Below, piece by piece: positions 20,570 to 32,994 of a stretch of 64,000 nucleotides of DNA. Origin of the DNA: Stenopsyche tienmushanensis (lineage: Eukaryota; Arthropoda; Insecta; Trichoptera; Stenopsychidae); assembly GCA_008973525.1 (NCBI GenBank), contig WACJ01000402.1, positions 310,001 through 374,000 of the forward strand, read 5' to 3'. The notes beneath the pieces are model-generated. The model was not told the origin of the DNA. It saw only the letters and a program-made list of their open reading frames with translations, and did no database searches. Every line of letters begins with the position of its first letter. The stretch's first letter is position 1. A program made the position numbers and the translations under genes.

Positions 20570-21447
20570 AAAAATAAAAATAAAACAAACAAATCATGCA
20601 TCAAAATGTCCTGAAGATTCAAAAATAAACCAACCAATGAAGATAAGCAGAAAACACGACGCAGACATGTCCAAGACATGATCGTATCGTGCTTTCGGTA
20701 GATGATTGCTAGATTGATTGACGCCTTAATGTATAAGGATTATTTTTAACCAGAATTTTAAATATGCGTACATCACTTATCAATGTGATAAAATATTGAA
20801 GAAACAATGACAAAAAAACGGGTTTTCCTAGACAAAATCTTCACAGTGCATATGAACGTCAGTCATGAAAATTCATAGGGGAGCACAACTTAAAATTCAT
20901 CGAAAGCTTATTTAAATCCGCAATTCACTCCCTTCGAATCGAGAAATCCAATAAATGAACGAAATTCGATCGGGGAATGTCAAATAAAAAAGGGGTGGAA
21001 TTCGTAGAAGAAAAACTATAATATAGATACAACTTGCATTTACATCCTTATCAGTCGTTTTTAGAAGGCTAATATTAAAAAAATACACAATATCTTGATT
21101 TAATTAATTTTTAAATATTACAAAAATAAGCAGTCACAGAAGGTCAAAAATTATGACCTAAGAAGCTCATCTGCGGGCATACTCATCAAAGAGTTGTGTG
21201 CAATAGATTTTTTTATTGTTAAAGGTAAAATTTCCAGACCCGAAACTAACAAAGTCCAACTCCGGCATTGTATGCTACTCTTTTTTATTTGCTTTGGAAT
21301 GTCACAAAAACCTGTAAATTACTCAAAAATGTTTAAGGTGAAGTGCAAACTGTCAGCAGATACCAATATTGGTACTAGAGATTTAAATTGGGCAATAGAA
21401 GCTTAAGGGATGAAGCGAAAACGTGAGGATCATCGAATTTTTATAAC
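20570..21447. other. No recognised gene
   Basis: AT-rich. The 20-bp word shared with 4,800-4,819 lies inverted at 21,172-21,191. Otherwise nothing was recognised. Confidence 0.4.
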
Positions 21448-21537
21448 GATGAACTAAAATCCCCAATCGATACACGGTAAACAATCGAAGAGTTTTCGCA
21501 AAGACTTGGATAACATTTAAAACTCAACGGAAAACAT
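21448..21537 (+). pseudogene. Mariner helix-turn-helix relic
   Basis: The plus strand reads DELKSPIDTR, a stop, TIEEFSQRLG, and further stops. It corresponds to DPRQIIEELSQRLGSHWD at 48,950, a mariner second helix-turn-helix region, and also matches that copy at DNA level (CGAAGAGTTTTCGCAAAGAC against GGAGTTATCGCAAAGAC). It is too degraded to define element ends. Confidence 0.5.
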
Positions 21538-23130
21538 GAATAGGATGGGTTTTATGGGATAGGATGGGATATTCCACTATTACGATTGAGTATAAAAAAA
21601 GTCATTTTGTGCATACGGTTTATGAATTAATCTGCACAAGTGTATTGTCGATAATTAGAAGTTTTACATTAAACATTCCGTATTTATTCAACAGAAAGAA
21701 GACAAACTTTTTTACAAAATATTCGAATACTTTTGGGTTCCCCTAATACCTATCCAAATGGGAAATAATTAGATAGAATGTGTAATATAAAATTTTTCAA
21801 CATGACCAAATGATTGCTGCAGCATTGTTTATATGCTTTTGGGTGCTGCACAAACTGAGGACAGCAACATAACGAAGAACAATGAACTTTAATGTCCAAT
21901 GCATCGAATGTTTATTGTTACAATTGAGCCTGCAACAAATTAGGACAGGCAATGCGAACAGATCGCCTTTATTATTCTGTTATTCATATTAAATAACTGC
22001 AGAATTACGAACAGCACGTATATGGGTCATTCGAAATTTATTTGCAATCACGTCTCATCGACTTCAATTCTTAAACTCCGCCAATTTATTACAGTGCTTA
22101 AACACAAGACAAAGCGAACTCAATACAAGACCGATAAATAAGCGACTACAATAAAAAGAAAAACAGTGGGCTGCAAAAAGCATTTTCAACGGAAAATTCA
22201 ACCCACGTTCCAGCTGTTAAAAGATAAGGCCATAAGTATGAAAAAGGGGGATACAATTTGACGCGTGCCACGAGGGTTCCTAAACGCAAGAGGGATGCAC
22301 TAAGTGGATACTATCAGGACGAACCCCAACGCTTTAAAGCGTGTACAGTGTGCAATTATACCTCAGTGCTACATAAATTTAAAAAAGGCATAAGGATGAT
22401 ACTCGGACGATATTGGAGCAACGACATTCAGGTCAATGGCCATCAGCTGCAGGTTTCCATTCCTCCTAATGAAGATGAAAGGCCCCCTATCCCAGATCGT
22501 TATTAAAAAGGGATATCAAACGGAAAGAGAAACTCGTCATATCGTGTAGATACGGTCGGTTTGCCACACAACCAGGGCCGCATTTGCATACAATGGGTTA
22601 TAAATCCAACCGCCTAGAGGTGCCTTACCGAAACTCGAATAATGAAAGGGCGCCTTGCCGGACAATCCTTAGTGTTAACATTAGAAAATGGACAACGGAC
22701 CTATACGAGCAAGAAATGCAACGATTAAGATCTAACATTATTTGTAAAATGGGCGCAAAAGGTGGTGACAGAATTATTATGTTAAGTATACGACATAATT
22801 GTCGAGAGGTCTTTCGAAACTGACATTTATGTGCGATATGATCTATGCTTATTTAAAATATACGATAGACCAGTAAAATATAATAATAAGGGTTTTTGTA
22901 ATTTTGACTGATCCGGTAAACATAGTATTAATATCGAACTTCGATATAAAATGTTACAATCTTATAGACTCGAATGGCAAACATGTAGAAAATCAGAAAT
23001 TATTGGAGAACCAACCACCATATAAAAATCATCATTTGGAGAAGTCTACGACTGATTACAGATAGGGCACCTTAACACATTACCGTCGGGTTGCGCTTAT
23101 ATGCGTCTTTTGGGCACTATCAATTTGCAT
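21538..23130. other. No recognised gene
   Basis: Two plus-strand frames (22,258-22,506 and 22,584-22,823, about 80 codons each) lie in different frames and show no recognisable domain. The first contains a KACTVCNYTSVLHKFKKG segment with a CxxC but no partner residues for a zinc finger. Confidence 0.35.
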
Positions 23131-23199
23131 TAATTATTGTTAAATAAACATCGTCTACATTCGATACAAGATGGCTAAGGTTTCGGTACATTTGGCTAA
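23131..23199 (-). repeat. Interspersed repeat B, copy 3 (partial, inverted)
   Basis: On the minus strand it reads TTAGCCAAATGTACCGAAAC, CTTAGCCATCTTGTATCGAA and GTAGACGATGTTTATTTAAC, matching the first half of the other copies. The AACTACTTGTAGACA half is missing. Confidence 0.7.
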
Positions 23200-23420
23200 G
23201 GTTATAGCACGGGAACGTGGTTGAAGTATTGGCAACTTTCAAAGCATTGCAGAAATAAGTACATATAAAATATACAATATTAACAATTATAACATAGTTT
23301 CAGTATTGTATGTATAAGACATTATAATGTTTACAGATCTCAAAAATTGTTATAAATGTCGGCAACAACATCATGGCGGTGGACTGCCTTTTTGTATACA
23401 ACTGTAGCATGGGCGAATTA

Positions 23421-23555
23421 TCATTTCTAAGCAATGGCGCTGTTAATCTGTGCAGATTTAATTCGCCAGATTAATGGCGACATCTTCCGTCTCTCTTTAA
23501 GCGCAATGTGTCAATTTAACAGCGCGATCTTCTGTGATGTTGCGGACACATTGCA
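23421..23555 (+). repeat. Interspersed repeat C, copy 2
   Basis: Contains GCAATGGCGCTGTTAATCTG, ATTCGCCAGATTAATGGCGA, CATCTTCCGTCTCTCTTTAA and GCGCAATGTGTCAATTTAAC, ending at GACACATTGC as in copy 1. Unlike copy 1 it is not followed by the complementary arm that makes the 21-bp hairpin. Confidence 0.65.
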
Positions 23556-24548
23556 TTTGAAGAAACAACAGCTATCGCTTCTTGCGCGAGCGCCGTTGTT
23601 GGTCGTCGGATAGCTTTGATTGCGGAAGGACGTCCTTCCCGCGGCCAGATCTCTCTCGTGATCTAAGACAAAAGACTTTTTATTCAATGTTCATTCCACT
23701 ACATACGGGCCCAGAGAGCAGAAAGAATTCACGTGTGAATGAGGGGCAGCCCGGAAACTCTTCTCCGAAAGCGCACCCGGTATATCTTCTACGCTTCACA
23801 AACAAAATGAGAAAGAAACAAATTTGTAAGAATAATTACACTAATAATGTCGGGAGTTTTTATACATATTCAATTGCCAATATCAATAATCTATGTCTAA
23901 TATGGTACGATTCTGTGATCTGCGCTACATGACCTGGTCAATGCAGATGGCGGGTTCGGATAAAGCTGGTAATTGACGCTTAGCCGTACATGTCCATGAA
24001 CTCTCGATTGGAAGTCACGGCTTCGGAATCTTAGGTCTCATCCCGGAGAGGACAGAAAATCTAATCGAATCGAATGGGAGTCTAAATCCATCAAACAATG
24101 AATCAACCGGATTTGTCATTTCGTTAAATGACACACATGGCGGGTCTGCGGCGACGCATTCGCATAAAACAAAGGTTCCAAAACGGTAACGTCACGACAT
24201 TGTCCCCCACCGATGAAAACGACCATATCTCTCATTCACGTTTGTGTGATCAACGCGAAATGTCCCCATTTTATTCGACTGTCTCTTTTATTTCTTGCGC
24301 TCGGCAACACATTCACTCCAAAAATGGTAAAGCGAGCGAGTGCTTCCGACGACCGGACAACTCCGTCAATTTATTTGCACAGTGCTGATTTTCAACGACC
24401 GAATTAAATTTCGAGCTCATTCATTCGGATGGTGAAATTTTCCAGTTTCAGCAAGGTCCGAAACTCAAGGATTTGACTGAATCTGGTCGTTAATATTGGC
24501 GGCTGTCGGGCGAATCGCAACGGCATAAAGCACACGGATGTCGAAGTA
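23556..24548. other. No recognised gene
   Basis: Frames of up to 116 codons (23,582-23,932, plus strand) without recognisable domains. Composition is less AT-rich than the average of the window. Confidence 0.35.
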
Positions 24549-25014
24549 CGAGGGTAGCCCCAGAAATACCAGACCTATGATATAAAATATATTTATTTAT
24601 CAACAATCTCCTTTCAACTCGATATACTTTTCACAGCGATGTTCCGATATAAAAATGACGCCATGATCTTGCCTGCAGATGGAACTGCTTTCGTCTTCTT
24701 TGAAGACGATAATCCCCTTTCGGTGTATTGTTTTGACTGTCCCTTTGTCCCAGGTGTAAATTGTGAGCAAAAGCGGCGCCCATCTTGCGCACAGCTTTCT
24801 CATGTTCAAATTTTCAGTCAATATGCGATGTAAGGCACTTTTTAAAATGCCTATCATCTGTATTTTGTAGATTTTCTTCACCATTTCTGGCATAGTCGCA
24901 GCTCGTACAGCCTCGTTTAAACTTTTAGAAAAATGCTTTATAAGAAAGATACTACCATTATATTTTTTTAAACAAAAACCGCTATCACAGATCGGGAAGT
25001 TTTGAGTACCCTTG
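24549..25014 (-). mobile_element. Mariner copy 2, internally deleted, both ends present
   Basis: Flanked by TA on both sides. The left end is CGAGGGTAGCCCCAGAAATA and the reverse-complemented right end is CAAGGGTACTCAAAACTTCC, a diverged terminal inverted repeat. The minus-strand frame 24,600-24,893 begins EMVKKIYK, continues SALHRILTENLNMRKLCARW and ends SEHRCEKYIELKGDC before a stop. The first part is the DNA-binding domain and the last resembles the mariner C-terminus, with the catalytic centre deleted. This is a 466-bp MITE-like deletion derivative of the same subfamily as 19.4 kb and 46.3 kb. It has no transposase activity of its own. Confidence 0.85.
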
Positions 25015-27191
25015 TATAATAGAAGTCATTTCGCGATCAATGCGATTAATCTGGATGTTAAAAATGAAGGTCGAATAAAGATGTTAAGGCGGCGATAATT
25101 ACAGTTTGGGAATCTTGAAACAATGGGTATTCGAATTAGGACAAAGTGCTTTGTTTGAAGTTCCCCAAGTAAACAGAGCTTTGGGGACGCAAGCTCAATT
25201 GTAAAAGTTCTTCGCCATTACCAGATTAGCTTTTGTGTTTTCAAAATTTACTCCCTTCGTTCCGGAACATTTTAACTTTCTTCAAATATTTTAATAGTCT
25301 TGTATCAGAGCATTAATCTAGCGATGTACATTTTCTATTAACACGGCCCGAGGGGGTGATAAAAAACGTGTGTATTTAAATAGTGCTCGAGGGAAATCTT
25401 AATAGTTCTAAAATAGCACCCCAGCGGTATAAATGATTAGCAGAATGCTCGATAGGCCGGATAATAAAATTGTTGAATATTAAGGTCGATTTGGAATGGA
25501 CTTAGAAGGTGGAAAAGCCCACAAATACGCCCGAAGGGAAAAAAGGTTTTGTTTTCCACGCAGTTTCCTTAGCGACGAAGCGTTTTCATTGGGGGGCAAC
25601 GAACCGCTCCACAAATAGGGGATGTTACCATTGCAAGTATACCGGCACGAAAAGCCAATGCAGATATATAAAAAATAATGCAGGCCGCATTATCGGCACG
25701 AAGGGCCGAATGCACTTAATATGCAACCGAGAAAATTGGCGAATATATTCAATATCAGGGGGTGAAACATAAGCGCCAATGCATACAAAGCAGAGTGCCT
25801 CAGTCTATAGACTTTAACGATCAATATATCCTGCAAGAAAATTTGTTTGCCGTGAAAATTGGGCGAACGAAGCAGAAATAGCGTATCGAAATACCAAATT
25901 TGCATATATCGACACATTGAATTTTAATATTAACCTAAGCTCAACGAATTTGGGTCATTTGAGACCACCCAAAATAAAAATATTTTACCATTTGAGCAAA
26001 ATTATATTAAGGGTATCCATATGTAAAATTGTTGTTTCGATGCACCCTCTTCAAAACATCCTACTTTAGTCTATTGAGCAGTACGGTGAAATCTGCGAGA
26101 TATATGTTGTTTTGAGAAAGAGTTGAGAAAATTTGTTTTGAATTGCATTAAAAAAAACGACATTACTTATGGGAATTTCTAATATAATTAACACAGATTT
26201 ATTCGAAGGATTCATACAATCGCGGAGCTCGTTTCTGAAATTTAATAATAAAGATGTCCCGAATGAAACGCTTCAGATCCTTTTAAAGCGCCAACGGGAT
26301 TATTCCATAACTGAGTTCCAACAACATGAAGCAACACAATGGATGCAAAATTCTTAGCATAAAATGCATCAATGAATTGCTTGGGTCGATAACATTTTGG
26401 CACACTCATCGCCAATAACACAAGCAAATACGATGTGTCCTACATATAGATCAACGTACTTATTTGGGTTCTTGAACTTGAGATAGGTCAGCTAAATAAA
26501 TTCAACGCTTTCGTATGTATTTAAATTTATAAGCATACTAGACCTGATAATCCTATGAACACTTACTACTCTGATGATGCTGTCGGTCTTCAACGTTCGT
26601 GAACTTGTATCCATCGGGCCACCGGAAAGAGCGTGTCGAAAAAATCGCTTTCATACCTTTTTTTCATTTAAAATCAACATTTTTAACAATTAAATAACGT
26701 ATATTTAGAGTCACAAAAATCAAATATAGAAATTCATTGAACAAAAAAAATCGAGCATGATAATGACGCACGCAACTGAAATTATGTCGCCAACGCAATT
26801 TCTTCGATTCGCATTAAAACGTCTCCATTGTGATTTTCCTACGCTGTTTTTCTTTGGAGGAACGAATTTTCCGAGAACAAAAATAAATTTTATTTTCGAC
26901 GATGGAATTCTTAGATGCCGTCTTCCTCATTCTTCTGTCCGAGTCGATGCAGATGTCTATATTTATGGCCGATTCGACTTAAAGAAACTTAATTTCAAGA
27001 ATGGAATGGCGAACTCATTGTACCCAGACAAAGAGACATTAAAACGAGCCAAAGACAACGACAAAAAAAAACTCAATGTTTTTGTGCTTTATTTTCAGCC
27101 CGGGGAGTGTTAATTCGTCGAAGAACGCTTGGTGAATAAAGACTTCTTGTTATGAAGTTTTGTTATATGATTTTCCACGTTATGGTATAAA
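25015..27191. other. No recognised transposon
   Basis: Contains one moderately long frame, listed separately. Other frames of about 60-90 codons show nothing recognisable. Confidence 0.35.
26757..27113 (+). CDS. Unidentified 118-codon frame (doubtful)
   Basis: ATG-initiated with mixed composition. It contains THATEIMSPTQFLRFALKRL, DADVYIYGRFDLKKLNF and a Lys/Asp-rich NDKKKLNVFVLYFQPGEC end. No signal peptide, membrane segment or known motif. Length alone does not exclude chance in a window of this size. Confidence 0.2.
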   Translation: MIMTHATEIMSPTQFLRFALKRLHCDFPTLFFFGGTNFPRTKINFIFDDGILRCRLPHSSVRVDADVYIYGRFDLKKLNFKNGMANSLYPDKETLKRAKDNDKKKLNVFVLYFQPGEC

Positions 27192-28410
27192 ATAAGGCTT
27201 TGAACCGATTTCGTTCCGGTTCAGTTCCAGGCCATTATATCGGTTCGCTTACGGTTTTTCCGATTACATTATTGATAATTCATTAATTGATGTCTCATTT
27301 TATGCGGGTTATTAATCGAAACGAATAATTAATCGAAGGTATTATATTTAGAAGTAAAATTATATAACTAATTCATCATAAGTTTGGGAGACCCAGGTTG
27401 GAGTACATAACCCTAGGAAACTCCCAATTTTGATACATAGGAAATACATACGATGCTCATCTAAAAAGTAAGGTTACGAGGACTTCTGAGCCCGAAGGAT
27501 ATTTTGTTTTGAAGTTAGACCATCTGGGGGAATTCTGTTTGGTCCCGCGTGTTTGTCAGCCATTTTGTTCAGTGACAGTAAATTCTTCCGATGGAGAGGT
27601 CATCGCACGCTTCCTCCATTTATTGTCCGTGCGAGATCTTCCGTCGAGATTTTTTTGACTTTTCAAAACAATACTGCCGCGGATATCCATCAGAAGATCA
27701 TAGAAATTTTTGATAGTGATGTAATTAGTCCACAACATGTCGCTACATGTGATGGAGGTCTATGACACTATTAGGCACGTCTCAAACATTCGTTAAATCA
27801 ATTACTCAACTAACAAAAATTGAATTGGATCACAAATAATCATTTTTTAAAAAATCGGATTAAAAGGGGTCGGGGGCAGTACTCTCTAGTCCGACAAATT
27901 CGAAAATCCAACACCAACGAAATTTTACATTATATGTAAAAAAAAATCCAATGACTATGTATACGCAAAGAGCAGTCGTAGAATATTTTGACACGGCTGT
28001 GGGAAGGACGTTTTCCTGCAGCCAAGGCTACGACTCGAGTCGTTTTTCGATCCATTCGATTGCATCTCCATTGATGTCTAATTTATCCTAAACAAATATA
28101 CTAAGGAAGACGAATTTAATACCAACGAATCTTCTAAAGTTCGCAATAAAAACGAATATTCGAATTTACGAATATTGAAGAAAAGGCAAATATATTCTAT
28201 TAGAAACCCTAATTGGAATAAAAATAGTGGTTCCCGACTACGTGAATTTTAATTAAATACAAGCATTTTTCGATCTCACAAACTTTTTCGTGTGAGACGT
28301 CTACCGAACCGAAAAAAACGATATTTTTGAATCGGTTCAGTTCCTGTTTTTCTCTCGAAAGAAATAACGATTTTACCGGTTATCGGTTCAATTCCGTTCA
28401 AATCCTTGAT
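27192..28410. mobile_element. Possible hAT-like element with nested insertion
   Basis: The left part begins TAAGGCTTTGAACCGATTTC and the reverse complement of the right edge is CAAGGATTTGAACGGAATTG. Both flanks are rich in the words CCGGTTC and ATCGGTT (right side TTTTACCGGTTATCGGTTC). The same CGGTTTTACCAATTATCGG arrangement recurs at 34.69-34.85 kb. These ends resemble a group of hAT-type elements with CAGGGCTTCAAA-like termini. Repeat E lies inside. The boundaries are approximate and the target duplication is unclear. Confidence 0.35.
27541..27740 (-). repeat. Repeat E, copy 1, with conserved peptide
   Basis: On the minus strand this aligns with 37,405-37,600. Shared features are GACATGTTGT, a GATATYCGSGKCRGTATTGT block, then codons for WRKRAMTSPSEEFTVTEQNG and a stop. 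The 37.5 kb copy encodes WRERATTSLSEEFTVTEQNG in the corresponding frame. At 37.5 kb the repeat lies just upstream of a mariner catalytic fragment. I do not recognise the peptide. It may be part of the leader of a transposon, and TCTAAAAAGTAAGGTTACGA at 27,460 resembles a mariner-type end. Confidence 0.6.
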
Positions 28411-29602
28411 TAAAATTATCCACGCTCAATTTAGTTTAATTACGATTTAATTGATTTGATATTCGAGTTTGTTTGCCAGCCGATAAGTGTTTGGACAGCT
28501 GTAAAAAGTAGGTTTGTCATAATGACCCACTGGCAGCTGTCAAATATCATTATTTCCATGTTTTCAGACTCGGTACACGTTTGCAATCGAAGGCGATAAT
28601 GTTATTTCCAAAAATGGCTTAGCAACAATTAACCGGTTTCAATAACTCACAAATGTATCTATTAATGAGCACGTCGATGATTTATGATCGAAGCCTTCTA
28701 CGACAACGTAAAAATGGGTTTCTCGCGAGGCGAAAAAGAAGCAAAGTCATCTTCCCGTCACGTAACCAAGACCCGCGGTAAAAAATGGAGATAGTGGATC
28801 TGGCCAAATTCGTTGCTAAATTTCCGCGTTCATACAAGCTGCCTTAAAAGGCTGTAAATCTATTTGCGTGACTTTTGTCCAAACTACATATTGATAATAT
28901 ATTGACACGACTCCGTGAACGTTAATCGCTATTCGATGTACGTACGATCAATTGATTTGACCTTTCACTTTTAGGCCCCCTCTTACATAATAACCTTTTC
29001 TGGAAGCATAATAAATCTTCCGAGCGTGCGAACATAATAAATCATCGATGCATTGAGAGATCCTCTGAATTTTTCAGCGTCTGAAAAATATATTTTACAG
29101 CTGCCCGCTAATGGAGATGGATAATCCGGATGAAAAATGGACTCTAGAACGTGAATCGGTAAATATATATATCGGTTTGCTCTCATAACACTCGGAAGAA
29201 ATGACAAGATGCAATATTACCGATGCTGCAAGCCTGTCTTGTTACGTATGCGGAAAAGAACTTGTCATGTCTGACATCATAGCAACTTCCAACTCATTAA
29301 TCCCTATAATGATCATTAAAAATCTATCTTATTACTCGTTTAAAAACCCAATGATAAATTCAATAGCTATTGAGTCAGATTCCCGCAAAACATTGCAGAT
29401 TCATCACAAAATCCTCATGGATACAATACAAAAACATTTAACCACTTAAGCGCCAGCAGCGACTCACCAGTGAGTTTTTAATAATTATGAATTTAAAGAT
29501 ATCTTCACATTAAATTTACGTCATCAAGGCTGCCCATTGAACGATCCCTAGCTAGTTACAATGTCATCTTTTTTGTTATCTCCTTGTAAAACAACTCTAC
29601 TT
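28411..29602. other. No recognised gene
   Basis: AT-rich sequence with short frames. The left end of the Tigger-type element whose right end is at 29,938 must lie here or further left but was not found. Confidence 0.35.
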
Positions 29603-29819
29603 TCATGTCCAATATATGCCCATACATTGGCCAGACCTGTTTCTTACCTGAAGAAACCAGATATACAAAACTTCCTCCATCTTTGGATGTTTAGCTATCT
29701 TAAAAGTTTGCGTCTTGTCTGGCTCACAATCAATGTCGGAGGTGAATTTTTGAATGTTTTTGGGGTTTTATTTGTATCTTAAATTGTGGATCGTCCTACC
29801 GTATTCACTTGCTAACTTA
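29603..29819 (-). pseudogene. Tigger/Jerky-type (pogo) transposase, N-terminal part
   Basis: The minus strand reads LASEYGRTIHNLRYK, a TAA, then NPKNIQKFTSDIDCEPDKTQ and KHPKMEEVLYIWFLQVRNRS to a TGA. The order (helix-turn-helix with IxxIxxxK, then a Lys-rich spacer, then LxxWFxQxRxxG) is that of the pogo/Tigger/Jerky DNA-binding domain with its CENPB-type second half. At least one in-frame stop is present, and no DDD catalytic domain is visible downstream. Confidence 0.75.
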
Positions 29820-29938
29820 CAAAAAAAAAAAGAATATAATTTAGGCGGTCCAGAATCACACTTTTGCAATTTTAACGGGATGTCGGATTATAGGGGAGCG
29901 TCGGTTTAAATCGGGGCCGGAATATCACGGGTCTGCTG
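29820..29938 (-). mobile_element. Tigger-type terminal region
   Basis: The reverse complement of the right edge begins CAGCAGACCCGTGATATTCC and continues with CCGATTTAAACCG and ATAATCCGACATCCCGTT. Repeated CCGAT/TCCGA words after a CAG start are typical of pogo/Tigger ends. The base pair TA follows directly at 29,939-29,940, as expected for TA target duplication. It lies upstream of the transposase remnant in the correct orientation. Confidence 0.65.
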
Positions 29939-29940
29939 TA

Positions 29941-31247
29941 TTGTCGGTTTATATAATATATATGCACAATTTGGACGGAGAGATTTTGTACATTGTTACC
30001 ATATAAATTAAATGATCCTTATGGGTTTTTAATTAATAATTTATACAAAAATGTGGATTAATTGGTTCTATGGACGTTAAGAGATCAGACAAGTCAGCGG
30101 CAAGTGCACGCCTTTCCGCGGCCAAGACTATCGGACGACATTTTATCTTCTTTTCTGCGCATACGCAACTCTATTCCATGTTTTATTATATTCTCAAAAA
30201 AAAATCAGCAAATACAGTCTTGCAATTTAAATTATAAGCATTAGATAAAAAAAGAGACGTATATTAATATAATATTAGGCTATGTAATACAGATGTGCGA
30301 AGTTTAGGCATGTTTACCAAGTGTGCGATGATATCGGCCCGTGGCAGTTTATAGACATTCACAGTCCGTTCACGTGCTCAAATACATTTAGGTCTGAGAT
30401 CAAACAAGATATCGACCGATGTACACAAACGACGGAAAGTAATCATTCAACTTTGCCATGTCTATCAAAAAGGCTCATATGTGCTCAGCGTGTCCATTAT
30501 TCGAAGGCTCACCCGAGGATTTACGACCCGGTTTCAGAATGTATAGAGATCCTTACCTGAAACAAGAAAACAAAGTCCTTTATTCACGGCGCGCACGAAA
30601 AACAAATTAAAGGGATACCTAGACAAACACGGTCGGAATTCTGAGAAGGCCCGAGACGACAATTTCCCGGAGCCCACGCTCCTGGATACCGCGAAGACAT
30701 TTTCATTACGTTCACTTTGAGGGAAAATATACCGCAATATGGGGAAATTATTATTAAATCCATGGAGTTTATCGTCGTATCCATATATCAAGTGCGGCAT
30801 AAATTTACATCCATAATATGAATCACGAACGGAATGACAACTTTTCCGCGTATGGCTAAAAAGTGATAACTGGGCCAAACAAAGTTGTCAATTTATTACT
30901 ATTGCGATATGGACTTTGGTGAAACTGGATAAGACCGTAACTATTTGAGAGCAAAAAAGTTGGTAACATTTTATGAGCAAATTATGACAAATCTTACATA
31001 AGATTCAATATTATTATATTAGGGGAATCTGAAAATATGAAAGAAAACTTATGGCATTAAAGCCATTTGATCAATTTCTATTTCTTATGTAAAAAAATAT
31101 TTTTCAAAATGTATTTAGCATTTAAAAAACACAAGCAAATGATAATGAGAGGATGCGATCTTAGGTGTTGTTGTGCGATCAGCAACCCTATACAATAAAG
31201 GTGCTCCTGAACTGTTGAGCAAGGAACACCAATACCTTGGGTGCGGG
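29941..31247. other. No recognised gene
   Basis: Contains a 114-codon minus frame (30,534-30,878) overlapping shorter ones in other frames. No motif was recognised. Confidence 0.35.
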
Positions 31248-31286
31248 AAGACGTTCTTGCCGCGTCATCTTGCACCACGACAACGT
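31248..31286 (+). pseudogene. Possible Tc1/mariner second-Asp motif
   Basis: The plus strand reads RRSCRVILHHDNVDPIKRK. VILHHDN is the usual context of the second catalytic Asp in Tc1/mariner transposases. Only about 25 codons are open and no neighbouring blocks were found, so the call rests on a very short match. Confidence 0.3.
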
Positions 31287-32530
31287 GGATCCCATTAAAA
31301 GAAAAATACCATTAAAAATCTTAGGGACTTTGAATGGGAGTTAGCTATAAAACAGATATAAAAACGGCATTTACTTTTGATACTATCGATATACAAGTAA
31401 TAAAACATTTTTATTTTGTATGCAAAATTGTTGCACAAAAAAAAAATACGTCTTCACGTTGCGCCCTACGAACTAATTTTAGCTTAAAAATCAGTCACTT
31501 TATCTTAGAGCCGATATAATGACATGGCTTTGCGTTCAGTTGATAATTTCATCGCTTCAAAGGAAGAAAAATTCTAAAAGCACTTTGTCGTGAATGCAAA
31601 ACGCCTCAGTCACGACGATGGAAACGTACAAAAAAAAAGAAAACGCTCCAAAAAATACCATTATTTGCATCACAAAGAAGCGATCCACGGAAGGATTTCA
31701 CCTGGTTTCATGTTACGAGGAAAAATCGCGCAGCGAAAGCCTTTGTATAATTCTGGCGTGACGAAGGAACAATAATTATAAAGACGGACAAAAAATGGAC
31801 TGTGTGTGAGAGCAATTTTCGAAAATATAAAAATAAAGCACTCGGAATGAATGGCCAAGATAAGAAATTTCATTGTACCCCATCTGTCCATAAATCATCA
31901 TGGAAATACAAACGCAAGACCTCAGAAATAAGCAATTCCAATCGTTTAAGTGCACGAGGCTCGGAGCTTTTAATGAGTCGTCAACAGAAATCGGAAAACT
32001 TTTAATACGACCCCCCAATTAGTTCGATTTTAATATCATTTTATTACCTCGCGGTCAATGGAGCCTTATAAAAATGATGCGATTAGCTCCCGCAGTCCGG
32101 CACAATAAGGAAGCGATATCATACGAGGGATTTTTCTTAATGGCTTTTTCCCGTTTGACCTCGTTTTCTGCATCCCCCGAAATAACACAAGCCCTTGGGA
32201 ATTTCAATAACGTGAAGTTATACACGGATGTGTATAAGGGCATGTATTGCTTATGTCTTCCAGCGCGCATGCCATAAAACGATGCTTCTTCAATCTACAC
32301 TGTCTTAAAATTATATCAATATTTCACCGTCGTCGTCGGAAATAGAGCTTCAATTTACGCGGTTTTATTTGGCAATATTCAATCAATGCATATTATATTA
32401 ATTTAGGATGCACAAACATTTTTTTTTTGTACAAAAATATTAATATTAAATCCCAAAATGACAATGTAATAAATTAGTAATTCAGAGGAAAAATTAATAC
32501 TAATTGCAAATTTCTTCAATAAACCAACAT
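31287..32530. other. No recognised gene
   Basis: Short overlapping frames on both strands and AT-rich sequence. No repeats or element ends were recognised. Confidence 0.35.
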
Positions 32531-32880
32531 TATATATAGGTTGAGTCTTCTCCCGATAGTCGGAGGTAAAACGACTCGGCGCTCGATACGCTTTGCGAAA
32601 ATAATTCGTTTCTGTGATACGTTGAGTTCTTTCTGTGACTTGTCGGCACCCTCAACGCCGGGGACCCCCCCCCCTGCACTCTCCCCCGCGCAAATTCATT
32701 CGTACGCTCTGACGAAACGCCGACTACACTTGTATATAAAATTCGCGAGTGACGCCGAAAAACATTGTTTTTACGACATCTGCACAAAAAATGGAACATC
32801 TTCACCGCGTCACTTGAGAGGAACTACAACAAGGATAATAACGCAAGTAAGATCATAATAATCCAAGCTTCCAAGGTAAG
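32531..32880 (+). promoter_or_regulatory. Candidate promoters and splice donors
   Basis: TATATATA at 32,531 and TATATAAA at 32,733 each precede GC-richer sequence. They are followed by strong donor-like sites GCAA|GTAAGA (32,846) and CCAAG|GTAAGTG (32,876). Possible acceptors TTCGTTTCAG and TTTTTTTCCAG lie at 33,234 and 33,258. The region is open from 32,541 to 32,858 but without an ATG start. A short upstream-type frame MEHLHRVT lies between the second TATA and the donor. This could be a non-coding first exon or an old LTR. No downstream coding exon was found. Confidence 0.25.
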
Positions 32881-32994
32881 TGAATTAACAAATACTCGCA
32901 CACATCCGCCTCCTACTATCACATAAACGCGGGAACACTGGGAGCAAAATGCTTTTTCGACTGCTCCCATAATACAATCTTGACTATAAAACTA

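Noticed and set aside
22258..22823. Two adjacent 80-codon frames as one frameshifted gene
   Set aside because: The frames between them are closed by several stops, and neither half resembles a known domain; the single CxxC is insufficient for a zinc finger.
32661..32690. C-rich run as a regulatory element
   Set aside because: Homopolymer runs are common here and prone to sequencing error.
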